Source of the DNA: Verpa conica
Taxonomy: Eukaryota; Ascomycota; Pezizomycetes; Pezizales; Morchellaceae
Reading direction: 5' to 3'
DNA length: 64,000 nucleotides
Assembly (NCBI GenBank): GCA_033030425.1
Contig: JAUFSD010000015.1
Location: 186,001 to 250,000 of the forward strand
Below, in pieces: positions 36,181-46,902 of the stretch (its first letter is position 1; each line of letters begins with the position of its first letter). Made by a program: the position numbers and the translations under genes. Below the pieces are notes generated by a model. That model ran no database searches, was not told the origin of the DNA, and was given only the letters and a program-made list of their open reading frames with translations.

Positions 36181-38349
36181 GATGGATGTATAAATATAAA
36201 TAAATAAAAAACGGATCAACTCAATTGAACGAAGGAATGAAAGGTGGAGTAAATCGACAACCTCTTCAATTCACAGCAGCGGCGATGATGAATTATAAGT
36301 GGCTCGTGGGGAGTCTGGTATTTATGTGAAACTCCCAAAATTAACAAAGGGTCAAAAATAAAGACTCCCCTTGCTGATCATATCTTGTTTACCTACTACA
36401 GCGCCAACCTAATAATTGCAGTACTTGGTACTCTAAAAAGGGCGGAACCACTACCCCGAATCCCTGACCCTCGTTTTCCTAGGTGTCAATAAAGTTAGCG
36501 GCGGAGATGCGGAGCGCCGGCGGAAAGGCTTAACCGTCCGGACTAGGCATGGATGGGGTTTAGCCGCCAAATCCATTGTCTGGAATGTCGGCCCTATATT
36601 GGCGAAACGACGTCCAACCATGAATATCAAGGTGTCAGTAATCGGGAATGCAGCCGAAGAGATTTGTACCTGATTTTCGCATCTTATTAATATGCTTCGG
36701 AGAATACATTATACAATTGTTCCTGACTTTAGGGTTACGCACAAGCCTTAGTAAATACCACGCGTTACCCGAAGTACAACAGAATTAGAGTAGAGTACAT
36801 ACTCCCTATAAAAAACGGTTGATTAGTCCGAAAGTAGTTTATCAAGATCCTGTCATTTGACTATATTGAAGACAAACTATTAAATATCCTTGAAAGCCCC
36901 CCTTCATACCCATTCATAAATTTCACCACACGCGTGCCCCCCTTCGAACGACTATTACTCTCTATGACAACCGTTAATAAAGTAAACACCAAAATATTAC
37001 AATAATATAAATACCACGAGTCACTCTTTTTGCCCATATGTATATACCTCCCCTCCCCCCCACTCTCCCCAATTATTAAACCTTCAGGCGGCGTAAACGG
37101 CTACTCCAACCGCCAAAACGAATCACCCTAAAGCGGGGGAGTAAGAAAAACAGACATTCAATATAAATGCGCTTTCAATATTCCCCTCCTCTTACACACC
37201 TCTAGAAAGTCAGCCACAAAGCGGAGGGAGATGTACGTACACCCAATCCCCTCCGCTTTCCACCCCCCCCCCCCCCCCCACAGATTTCAATATGCACTAT
37301 ACTGTAAGCCAAGCAAATGGGCAGAAAAAGCGGAGAGCCCTCCCTAGCTCCCGTGAGGGGAAAGCTTAGCCCTTTCATGTAGCCCGATTACTGCTGAGAA
37401 ACTTGGCCAAACTCAGTGACCCCGTATGTAGGACAAATTTGAATGATTGCTTAGCTTTTGACCGTCAATAATATCGTGAGACATAACAGTGTCAGAGGGG
37501 CGTATATGGCGTCCACGACTTACAGTCTACTGGGATGCCACGAGATAGACTCCATGCGGAATGCTTGGACCCCACCCCGTAAATCCGTACGAGTACGCAT
37601 AGTCTATAATGTCGCCAGCTTACTCACATGCGAGACCCAATACCAGTACAAATTATATTAGAATCGTTAATTATACTCACCATTGGTAGTTGCCTTCTAT
37701 CTCCCTCTTACCCCACTCACTCTCCCGACACCCCGCTAAGATCCACAGAAAATGGAAAGGACGGAGTAATGTTCCTGCGGTCCTCAAACACCGCTAATAA
37801 ATACATAAAACGTGTGTATAAATATGATCACGAACACAAGGATCGTACCACAAGGCAACAAAGACAGCCTCAGTGAGCCGCCCTGGTCAGATATTTGATC
37901 TGTGGGGGAAGATAAAAAGAAATAAACATCAGGTGGAGAAAACTAAAGAAGACTAATACAAAGGAATTAAACACCTAAAGCCGTGAGTGGTTTTTGTTTT
38001 TATTTTTGACTTCACACCTCGTTAGCACCATTAGACAGCTCTAACCCGGCGCACACCAGCCCCGCATTTTCCCCAACAATAGGCATAATCACCACTCAGA
38101 AGGCACGTAACATTCTTGATAGGGCGAAATACCCTGAACGGTATTAAAGGAACAAGATGGCAGGGGAAAAAACGCCATAGAAACTCCCAACATCGAAAGA
38201 CGATTTTTGAATATACTGAACGACAATTTATATGCCGAACTAGCTTTGACTGGCGCGCCTAGTCCGCAAAATGCTGAAACAGAGCAGAAATGCTCTCACC
38301 TATTATTAGTGCGACAAGATGTCAGCCCACTCGAGATTTTATTGGGGAT
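36181..38349. other. Intergenic upstream of GH131, with SYGGRG cluster
   Basis: No gene is supported. GCGGAG or GCGGGG, which match the SYGGRG consensus of the carbon-repression factor CreA/CRE1, occur at about 36501, 36509, 37133, 37221, 37253 (reverse strand) and 37330, several inside a repeated AAAGCGGRG. A C17 run lies at 37263-37279. The right end should include the 3' flank of the PRS gene. Confidence 0.5.
37215..37260. repeat. Short inverted repeat AAAGCGGAGGG / CCCTCCGCTTT
   Basis: An 11-bp arm (AAAGCGGAGGG) and its reverse complement are separated by about 20 nt. Each arm contains a GCGGAG core. This could be a paired repressor site or a small hairpin. It lies about 1.05 kb upstream of the GH131 start. 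Confidence 0.55.
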
Positions 38350-40031
38350 TTAATAAAAATCTGTGATCGAGTTCAAGGTAGGCATACCATGATGATTCCT
38401 CCTAATAGCCTCACTGAGAAGTTGGCTCAAGTCGATAATAGTCAATTTTTTAAGACCTCTCTTCTGCTCCTCCGGAATAGGAAAGCTGTTGGTAACAACG
38501 ATCTGGTCGATGCAGCTACAGTCTTCCATTTCCCTCAAACAATCCCCACCAAAGACGCCATGGGTTGCGATACAGATAACTTTTTTCGCACCACCCCGCA
38601 ATTTTACGTGTTCTGCAGCAGCGATCCACGAACCAGGACGATCGATCATGTCGTCAACGATCAGAACAGTCCTGTTTCGAACCTCACCAACAAGGGTAAT
38701 CATTTTCTCTGAGCCGGGTAACCGGTCAGCTTCATCTTCATCGTCGGAATTATCTGCATCAATAGAGCCACCCAGCGCGTGGTCAGCAGGGTGCAGAGAT
38801 GCGAGCGAATGAATTGAAGACATCATTGGATCATCCCCCTGACTGGTGGAAGGTGGAAGTGAAGGGGATGGGGAGGGGTAATCATCATCGACGATATGGC
38901 CCTGGATTAAACGCCCATATGTGACAGAGTGAGCATGATCGTCCGCATAGTCATCATCGTCTTCCTCTTCACCTTCAGGATCGGGGCGCCCATTTAAGCC
39001 GGAGCTGCCAAGAGAGGGTGAGTTGGTTGCACCGGTCGAGATCCCAAGACCTGCGATAGGAGCCGTTGCTCGTGGGGTAGTGCCGAAGTCAATTGCAGAG
39101 TTAATAGTTTCCCTAAACCCAGCCCCATCAACTCCGCCGGCATTTACCTCTTTTCCATCACCATTGATACTTTCAGCAGGGGAGTGTCTATGACTTTGGA
39201 ACCTAGAACTAGCCCATCCATCTCTATTGATCCGCCTTCTGTCGGTTGTAATCAAAGCAAAATTTAATTTCAAGACGTCCGCAAGTTGTGTTACTCTTTT
39301 CGTTCCTCCCGGGTTCTTTGATACAATGACAGACTCTCGCCAGTTGTGGACGTTGTGCCTAATCCATCTAGCGAGAAGGGGCTCGGCATACAGGTTATCG
39401 ACAGGTTTTGTAAAGAAGCCTTGCATCTGTGAGGCATGCAAATCAACAGTAATGACATGGTCGACACCGGCTACTGTCAATAGATTTGCAAGCACTATTC
39501 ATGAAATTGTATTAGTAACCCAATGTGAAACTAGGAGGTGTGAGGGTACGAACTTCGAGCAGTGATAGCTCCTCGGTGAGATTTCTTCTTTGACTGCTTT
39601 GAATACGGAAAGTAAGGCATAACCGCTAGTGGAGACGATATTAGCCGGGAAAGTTTAATATCGTGGAACAGAAATGATACCAGTGATCTTATTTGCAGAA
39701 CCACCCTTGCAAGCCGAAATTAGAATCAAAAGTTCCATGATGCTATCATTTGCCCTATTAAGAGAGAAAACTATCAGCACTCTTTACTCATGATGATATT
39801 CGAGAGATTATTTCTAACCTTAAGGAACGTATAGAGAGGGACTCACTTCTGACTCCCACTCTGCACAATAAAAACATCCTGATCTCGGATTGAGCAACCA
39901 ATATCCACACTTGTCTCGCCATTCGAGAACTTTCGCAAGTCACATTTTCCAGGAGTGGTACCAAGACGCTCGCATATCGACTCTGTCAACTCTGGGTGGG
40001 ATGAACCAGAAAAGATCTTGACACGACGCAT
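38350..40031 (-). CDS. PRS1: Ribose-phosphate pyrophosphokinase (PRPP synthetase), Prs1-type
   Basis: Four exons (39847-40031, 39681-39754, 39554-39625, 38350-39494) give 491 residues. The enzyme transfers pyrophosphate from ATP to ribose 5-phosphate, feeding purine, pyrimidine, histidine and tryptophan synthesis. Visible motifs: FSNGETSVDIG, VFIVQSGSQ, MELLILISACKGGSA, PYFPYSKQSKKK, HRGAITARMLANLL, the metal-binding VDLHASQMQGFFTKPVDNLY, and the PRPP loop VLIVDDMIDRPGSW. YSKQSKKK and HRGAITARM match yeast Prs1 rather than the Prs2/3/4 class (RQDKK). An insertion of about 170 residues (about 199-372), acidic and Ser/Pro-rich, interrupts the domain at the point where Prs1 and Prs5 carry their non-homologous regions. 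It is probably one subunit of a hetero-oligomer. Confidence 0.93.
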
Positions 40032-41590
40032 TGTGCAGCGGTTATGGTGATAGTGGGGTTAACGAGATTCAAGGATTCGCACAAGCGAGAACAGAGTGAT
40101 TTAGACCACGGTTTTAGGAGAGCTGGACCTCTACTCCAGCTGGCTGTCTTTGAGCAGGAAACCGGAAGTTCCTTCGTGTTGAGTATTTAGAAACCAGACT
40201 TGAAGATGAAAGGTGGGGTGCTGCTAGTGTTCGGGAAGAATTTTCGGGTTTGCTTGGTGCCAAGCCTCACATATTGCGTACTTTATGTCACAGCCTTATA
40301 TCAAAGTCTAACCCCAACCCCTAACCCATGCGCAGAGCCTCAGCTGCGATTACTGTGCCGCTCTCTGATTGCAAATGACCACACACCCCAGTCCATTTAT
40401 GAAACACGAGCTGAGAGACATGAAACATCAGGCACCCGGGGGTATCCGACCCGTGGCTTTTGCTGTATATTAGCTAAGGCATGGAAGTTCAGTAATCAAT
40501 AAACCTACACAGTAGAGTGCTCACCTACAACTACCTCTTGCGAGTGACAATCGGTGAACTAACTCATTACCAATTCTAATTACCGTACCCCACCTCTAAC
40601 CCCTTCCCCCCCGATGGTGATACCGGCGAACCTTTCTCTAAACCAGGAGCGCATGATCCCCCAGACTGAGTTTGTTGTAACGTTCGGCGAAACATCCAAA
40701 CAACCACCGCTTGGGCCCGATTGCAACGAGCCTTGGACAAGGCCACGATCACAGTAAGTAGATGCTCTAAAGCGGGTCTCGTGAGGTTGCCTCTCGCTGT
40801 CGCACAGGGTTTTAATCGGAACCCCGGTGAATGTTTTGTTTGAACATTCAGCCTCGGGCGCCGCAAACTCTCCGAAACATAATATACCTACAGAGACAAC
40901 CTTTTGATAGGGCAACGACACGACAGGTTTCACTGCATCAGGGCAGATCAAATCCTTGGAAGATGCTCCCACATCACTAGCACTTGGCGATGCTGATTAG
41001 ATGAAGTCTCACACAGATTGTGACCTATCGCTTCCGAGACTTCATCTGATTATGTACGACCATGCTATCCAACGTCGAGATGACAAGGCAACAACGTCAG
41101 ATTTCCGCCTTTTCTGCACTGCGAGGCAAAGAAATGTACATTTCAGCTCGACGTGCTGAGAAAAATAATCGAGTGGGAAAATGTGTCGCCAGCCCAGTAG
41201 GTACCATTATTATTATTTCCAATGGTATCATCTATGTATATAAGCCTCGCTGTGCCTCGCATTGATCTTTGTCTAGGATTGCACACGGGAATCGTGAACA
41301 CCGGATTCGATCACACCCAAAGTATACCCCGTAACAGGTAACCCTGAGGGTCTTTTTGCTTACTGTATGCGTCGTCTGAAGGCTTTACTGACGCGTACAT
41401 ACAATAACATATGTCGACCAGAACCACCCTACTTTCGACAACCAGATATCATCCATGGAGGCTCCAATACACAGCTAAAGTATGACTTATAGCCGAAATC
41501 CTTCTCTCAATTTCTTCGAGTCTCTAACAGATAATGCGCTTCAGTGAAAAAGAAATCTACGGCAAAATTAAAACGCTAGTGCCCGATCAT
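40032..41590. other. Gene-poor interval upstream of PRS
   Basis: No supported gene. The promoter and leader of PRS lie at the left edge. Open frames at 40580-40972 and 41062-41265 resemble nothing known. Confidence 0.4.
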
Positions 41591-42100
41591 TTAACCGCTA
41601 TAGAGGAAAAAGAAGTCGTCCGCAGGTGACAACGAGCTCCTAGTTTGATAAATATCATTGGTACTAGTGGAGCTCCAAACCCAGTAGCTTCACTTTCATT
41701 ATAATTCACTGGTGAAATACAGACTGATCCTGAAAAAGTGACAAGTCTCAATGATCCCCACCACCCGACGAGTGACAACTCATGACGTTCATGAGTATAG
41801 AATCTCGAGTTACAATTCGGGCTGAGAAATCCGAGTTCTAAATCGATGATAAAGGTTAGTCACTAATATCTAGATTTCACTAATTTTGAAGGTGTGTTAC
41901 CGTTGTATTCTACCCAATTGGTCAAATATAATCCACTTTCCAGTACTGGCACTGATAACGGCGAGTCGGCCACGTCCTTCGGCCAGGACGAAGATACATA
42001 TGCCTCTTCCCTTTTGAAATTCGGTTGCTGCCCAGTTATTCCCTCCTGGGCATCGATGCATGGAACATGATGATGTCGATGGGAGGCGAGGCCCACGCAA
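41591..42100 (-). pseudogene. Possible decayed gene, lectin-like sequence
   Basis: On the minus strand two stretches read like protein but lie in different frames. The upstream one (within 41897-42100) contains NNWAATEFQKGRGICIFVLA and then RLAVISASTGKWIIFDQLG, a beta-strand pattern like repeats of fungal beta-propeller lectins. The downstream one (about 41591-41689) contains WVWSSTSTNDIYQTR and ends SPADDFFFLYSG before TAA. No splice solution joins them with an intact start. They are best read as remnants of one gene disrupted by frameshifts or lost exons. The family assignment is tentative. Confidence 0.35.
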
Positions 42101-42669
42101 TCAAACGGCGGGGCCTTAGTACGTGTGTCTATACGTGAAGCAAGATATTACTTGATTTTTCTCTGCCCTTAGCCATCTTGCTTATCCGCCCGTCATTTGC
42201 GTGCAATTTAGAATTTTACCGATCTTCAACAACAAAACTGCGCCAATCCGTATGCGGAATTGCAACCTGCATTTGATGTGTTTCCCCGAGGAACCTCCAG
42301 CAACAGGGTCATGCAAACTCCATCAAGCACATTCCCTTTTGCCCGCAATGGAGGCCGAACCGCGGGAATTCTTTCCTCGTTGTATTTTACATTTTATCAC
42401 CAAGCCCCGCCGCTATATATACTTCTGCAGTCGTGTCATGCTAGGGTTGGCAGAATAGCGTGGTTCTGGCGATATCTATTGAATCTCACCCAGCGGAGTT
42501 TGATATAATCCCTAGTGGTTGCTGACCGCCAAGAAAGAAAAATTTACATGTTCACTTATTGGGCACTCAATAAGCCATATACATAAAATAAGAGCTAGCT
42601 GAGGTAAAAAGCCGAATCGAGTGAAGGGGTAATCGGAAACCGCCTCCCCCGTGAAATCGTGAAATGTTT

Positions 42670-43530
42670 CAGAATTAGATGTTGAAGAGGTGGGGTCCCC
42701 AGATTCTGGCTTTTTCCGACATGCAGGATGTTGTGCAGGCCAGGCTTCTACTTACCCCAATGGAAAATGTAGTCACTCGGAGAACGCGACCCATCTACCA
42801 CATCCGAACGACTAGAGTAACGCGAACAGTCGAACAAGGGATGCCTTTGTTGATTCATCAGACATTTTGGGCGCCATATCCGGGATGTACATACAGAGAT
42901 TCCTGTGTTAGGCCAATGGAAGGTATGTGAAAAGATGGAGCTTTATACTTATGCGAAGTTATCGGGATGAACAGGTGTTTGCGCACCTCAATCTGGAAAG
43001 ATGCAGGACACCAAAGACGTGTCATACCCGCCCGCAGATGATGAGTGGAGATCTTCAGCCTAACCAAGGGTTTGGGATCGGAATTTATTTCTGGATGCGA
43101 GGCCTGGGGAGAATTTTTTGGAGACGAAGACGTGTCAAGACTTATTGCGGTGTTGAAAAGATCCCCCCACTACTGGGCTTCTGAAACATTGTTTGAAACC
43201 TATCGAGAGCGAGCCCAAACACAATCAAGGGGAAGATATTGTTGACAAGATCTCCATCGAAGAGATGTTTAAAACTCATTGTTTGCGATGCGGCTGTCAA
43301 GATAATTTTCATGTCGCTCTTCGGAGGTCTGCTTGTGTGTTGTCAATAGGTGGTCTGGACTGCTTGTAACACGAGATGCGCACGGAAGACCGGTGAGTTG
43401 TCAGACGGAGCTAGGACAGCTACCTTTTCTAGTCAAGAACGGAATTTTCAACGTTCGAGAAGCACGTCAGTTCAAGAACGATTATGGTGCTATCTGTAGG
43501 AAGACGGATTAGTGCTCTCAATTTCACCTG
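42670..43530 (+). pseudogene. Possible gene remnant, unidentified
   Basis: Consecutive plus-strand stretches in different frames look coding-like: MPLLIHQTFWAPYPGCTYRD (about 42840-42925), GSEFISGCEAWGEFFGDEDV followed by LIAVLKRSPHYWASETLFET (about 43070-43200) and a third (about 43350-43510) containing RPVSCQTELGQLPFLV and QFKNDYGAICRKTD, each ending in a stop. No single spliced frame was found and no family is recognised. It may be a decayed lineage-specific gene or chance. Confidence 0.25.
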
Positions 43531-44549
43531 GTGAAGATAGACATCCCGTCAAATTATCAGTTAGCCTCTACCGCCAATGATTAACAAAAGCAGACATTGA
43601 ACTCTATGATAGGACTAGGTTGCGGAAACCCACAAAGTACAGCACAATGTAGCTAAGGCCACAACATTACAGCACTGAACTAGTATCTTGTTCGCCAGTC
43701 ACATTTGATAATATGATGTGAAGATGCTATTACTCTAGATAAGTACTTGATTTAATACTTTCTGTTAGTAAATGGGGGAAACCCATTGACATAGATAAAT
43801 ACCGACCATACGGTTTGAGAGGTCACGTTGCTATCGGACCACAGCATAATATTGTATGTGGGGGAAAGCAACCCGGGAATATCACTCCTCGGCTTCCATC
43901 GGTCATGCGGCTACCGCGAGATTCGAGACTGCTCTAGACATGCCTTTACAGATGAGTTTGTAACGCGCTCTTACACTAATGTTTGCTTAAAGTTGGATAC
44001 ATGACAAATTACTTGCAGGCTTAGATATCAATGGTAAATAATGATTCTCATGTAGAGAAAAAGAAAAGTAGTATTTCTGCTGGTAACTGAGGAAAAATAA
44101 CTTCTGACTTCTAGTTTACAACCCAAGAGTAAAAATGAACAAAAAAAATACAATGTTTCCTTCCAAGGCGCCTGTACATGCCCATTGAAACCAAATCTAA
44201 TGATACCTTATCACCCCATAAAAAAATAGAAAACCCATCGCCCAACGGTTGTTACAAAAGAAACAACAATAATAATAATGAACGCCGTTCCCTGAGGATA
44301 ATAATACAAACCGCTGACTTTTCCCACGTATACTAAAACCCATTACTTTGGAATCCACAAGTATCACAAAAGCACCGCCCACCCAAAAACCTCAACCCAG
44401 TTCTAACTCAGTATTCCTCTACCATTACGTGTTGTCCTCTAATATCTCTCTTCCAAATCGGACCCCCTCCCCACCTCCCCACCTCCCCCATGCTGCTCGT
44501 GCCCCGCTTAACATCGTCGACTCGGTATATAGGATTGATAATCGGATGT
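43531..44549. other. Intergenic, no gene seen
   Basis: AT-rich and without supported features. The 3' flank of the small zinc-ribbon-like gene is at the right edge. Confidence 0.4.
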
Positions 44550-44720
44550 TTATGCGTTATAGGTGCAGGGACGGCAGGTCTTGAGCTTGCAGTACTTGCA
44601 CTCAAAGATAAACCAATGTGGCCCTGAGGCGCACATTCCGCACTTCCATAATAGGAGTGTGCTTTCGCTCTTGATGATGATAAAACTGTGGTGGCAATAG
44701 CCAGGAACTGTAACAGCCAT
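44550..44720 (-). CDS. Small zinc-ribbon-like protein, 56 residues
   Basis: A short minus-strand frame from ATG at 44720 to TAA at 44550 that a 60-residue length cut-off would miss. It carries Cys at 9, 27, 30, 41, 44, 49 and 52, giving three C-x2-C pairs: WKCGMCASGPHWF, then FECKYCKLKTCRPC. The spacing C-x2-C-x10-C-x2-C-x4-C-x2-C, with aromatic residues between pairs, strongly suggests a small zinc-binding fold. There is no signal peptide. The N-terminal 24 residues include GYCHHSFIIIKS. The function is unknown. The ordered cysteine pattern makes chance unlikely, but expression and a family match were not tested. It may be related to the Cys-rich protein at 8413-8970. Confidence 0.6.
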   Translation of the reverse strand: MAVTVPGYCHHSFIIIKSESTLLLWKCGMCASGPHWFIFECKYCKLKTCRPCTYNA

Positions 44721-46902
44721 TGTTGAACTTATCTTGGGAGGATTCTCGAGAAGACTTTTTTAGAACTAATCAATAGCTAGTGATGGACAAATCAATGTCG
44801 TGGTTTTGAAGGGGAGAGATTTGATAGAGATATAGATATCTTTGAGGATGAGTAACTGGTAGGAGGAAGGGGAATCGCTCTTGAAACCCTATTGCTTCGT
44901 GTCTGTTTGAATCTCAAACTCGTAGTGTGATCAGAATGCTGAATGAATCTGGACCTGAGCGAGGGAGTGCTCTCATTATATATCAACGAGGGAAGGGGGA
45001 GTGTCAGCATGAGGTGTGTGGGCCTCAGACCCCCTCCTCCCCCCATGGCCAATCGCCGAATTTCAGTTGCGGCTCCATGATTTTTTTTCCCTCTCTACCG
45101 AAATTAGCTACACTCAGGTCCCTGGTCTTGGACGAGATCGTCCAACTGATACGTCAGACCTTAGAGACTTCCGGCTGCTAAAATGGATCTGCCTTGTTGG
45201 AATGCTCGTAGCCCGAATGGTTGAAGTAACTTATCTCTCGCAAAGCAAGAGACGCTCACAGCCGCTGCTGCTGCTGCTCCACTAGATTCTACATCAAGTG
45301 ACCTCGAGGGGGGGGGGGGGGGAAGAGTACCGTATTGACTCTTCTGGTCCGGGAGGAAACAGGATTTACATGTTTTGTTTATAGCCAAGGGTGTAACTAT
45401 GTTTAAGAAGGAAAATTTCATTGCTTCCGCGCACCCTGCTCCTTGCTCCGTAAAATTACTTTTTAGTGGCCCCCGGACAGTACTGGAGCCCGTACCAAGT
45501 TATCGGGAAGTGTACTGGTGCTATTCTGGTGTACCAACAAGTTGGTTCGGTTTTACGCCTGCGCCTGCGCTTTGACATTCTGCGCGTTCCTTGTTGGTAC
45601 ACCGCGGATGGGCCCCTTGCCCCGAGAAGACCTGCAACAGCAAGCCTTTCCTTGCATGCCGTGGATCTTCCAGAAGCCTTTTGGGAGGATAGAGTCATGG
45701 GGAAAAGAGAGAGAGAGCACACGATGGGGTTATGAAATTTTGGGAGCTGAAGACTTAGCCGTAGTGTCACCAAACATGTGTTCCTTCCTATTTTATCTCT
45801 TTGTATTATCATTATTACTTGCTAGCAGGGAATCGGTAACGGTGGTGCCGGGCTCATATAGGAGAATTCCGAATTCGTGCTGGAATGGTTCCACTTGAGA
45901 TGTTTCCTTTTTATTGCTTTTCAAGGAGGAGACTTTTTTTGTTTCTCTCTAGAAACTTTGTGGGGGGGGGGGGGTGTGGAGTGGGAGTGGATACAAGTAC
46001 GTCGCCTGGTGTGGAATGTTTCACGAAATCCCACGACAGTGGTGGGGGTTAACGTTGGGCCATGGGAATTTAACCAGAATCATTTCAATTTGAAGGACCG
46101 TGGAACGCGTTTAAGCCCCCCCCCCTCTCCCCAAAACCCAGCAATCTTGCACCGGAAGCAGTTTCGTGGTCTAAGAAGAAGGTTATTCGGCGTTTGTTTT
46201 TCCTTAGACGGGGGTTCATATTTGCTTTTTCCTAACGATCCCTACTCTGTGGTGAGGTAAGAATATTGGTCCTTTTCGGGCCGCCGGGCACCAAAGTTGG
46301 TAGGCATTCGAGAAGCTGCTGTTTTCACACTGCACACACACTGGCGGACGCTGCAGAAGGCTACAAAATTGGCTTCATGGGACAATCGCACCTTGCAGCT
46401 GAACCAATCCCTCGGTTGCTGGAAGCGGTCTGTGAGGACGTTTTTAATATGATGATCCCTACCTTCTCGGTATCATTACGTCTCGGCAGTTGTCCGAGTA
46501 TGGAAAGGTCCCTCCCAATTAATCAGAAAAACGCGCAGACAAACAAGTCAAGGAGCGGCTCCGCTAAGGCCTGTTCATTTGGAGGACTCCTATTCAGTAT
46601 TCGCAAGGATTATTACGGTTGCACTCGTAGAAGTTCTCGAAGTTCCAGGTATGCGGGACCGATTGGACATCGTCCCAGTTCTTTGTTGAGACCCTGGGAT
46701 GCCGCTATACGCAAGGAAACTTGGGTCACTATCTACCCATATGGCTTCTGCTCTACAAAATGTCTTACCGTGCACATTCGTTAGATCACGGTTGATTTTA
46801 ATTATTATACCGATAATATACAACCAGAGTATTAAAAGAGTACTAGAAATACTGAAAACATAACCTTGCATTCTTACTGCTAGGAGTACCCCTGATAAAG
46901 CC
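44721..46902. other. Gene-poor interval with homopolymer runs
   Basis: No supported gene. Runs of G occur at about 45308-45322 and about 45961-45974. Open frames of 118-172 codons (45456-45812, 45518-45898, 46266-46784) overlap each other on both strands and resemble no known protein. Confidence 0.4.

Noticed and set aside
41271..41345. tRNA-like words (GGATTCGATCA and similar)
   Set aside because: The T-arm-like sequence is not accompanied by an acceptor stem or a D-arm at the right spacing.
45456..45898. Overlapping frames on both strands around 45.5-45.9 kb
   Set aside because: Mutually antisense, no motifs. The peptide sequences are dominated by repeated basic or low-complexity runs.
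46266..46784. 172-codon plus-strand open frame
   Set aside because: It starts without an ATG, has no recognisable motif or low-level repeat structure and is followed by the RBR gene's end on the other strand. It is the longest of several overlapping chance frames in a GC-moderate stretch.
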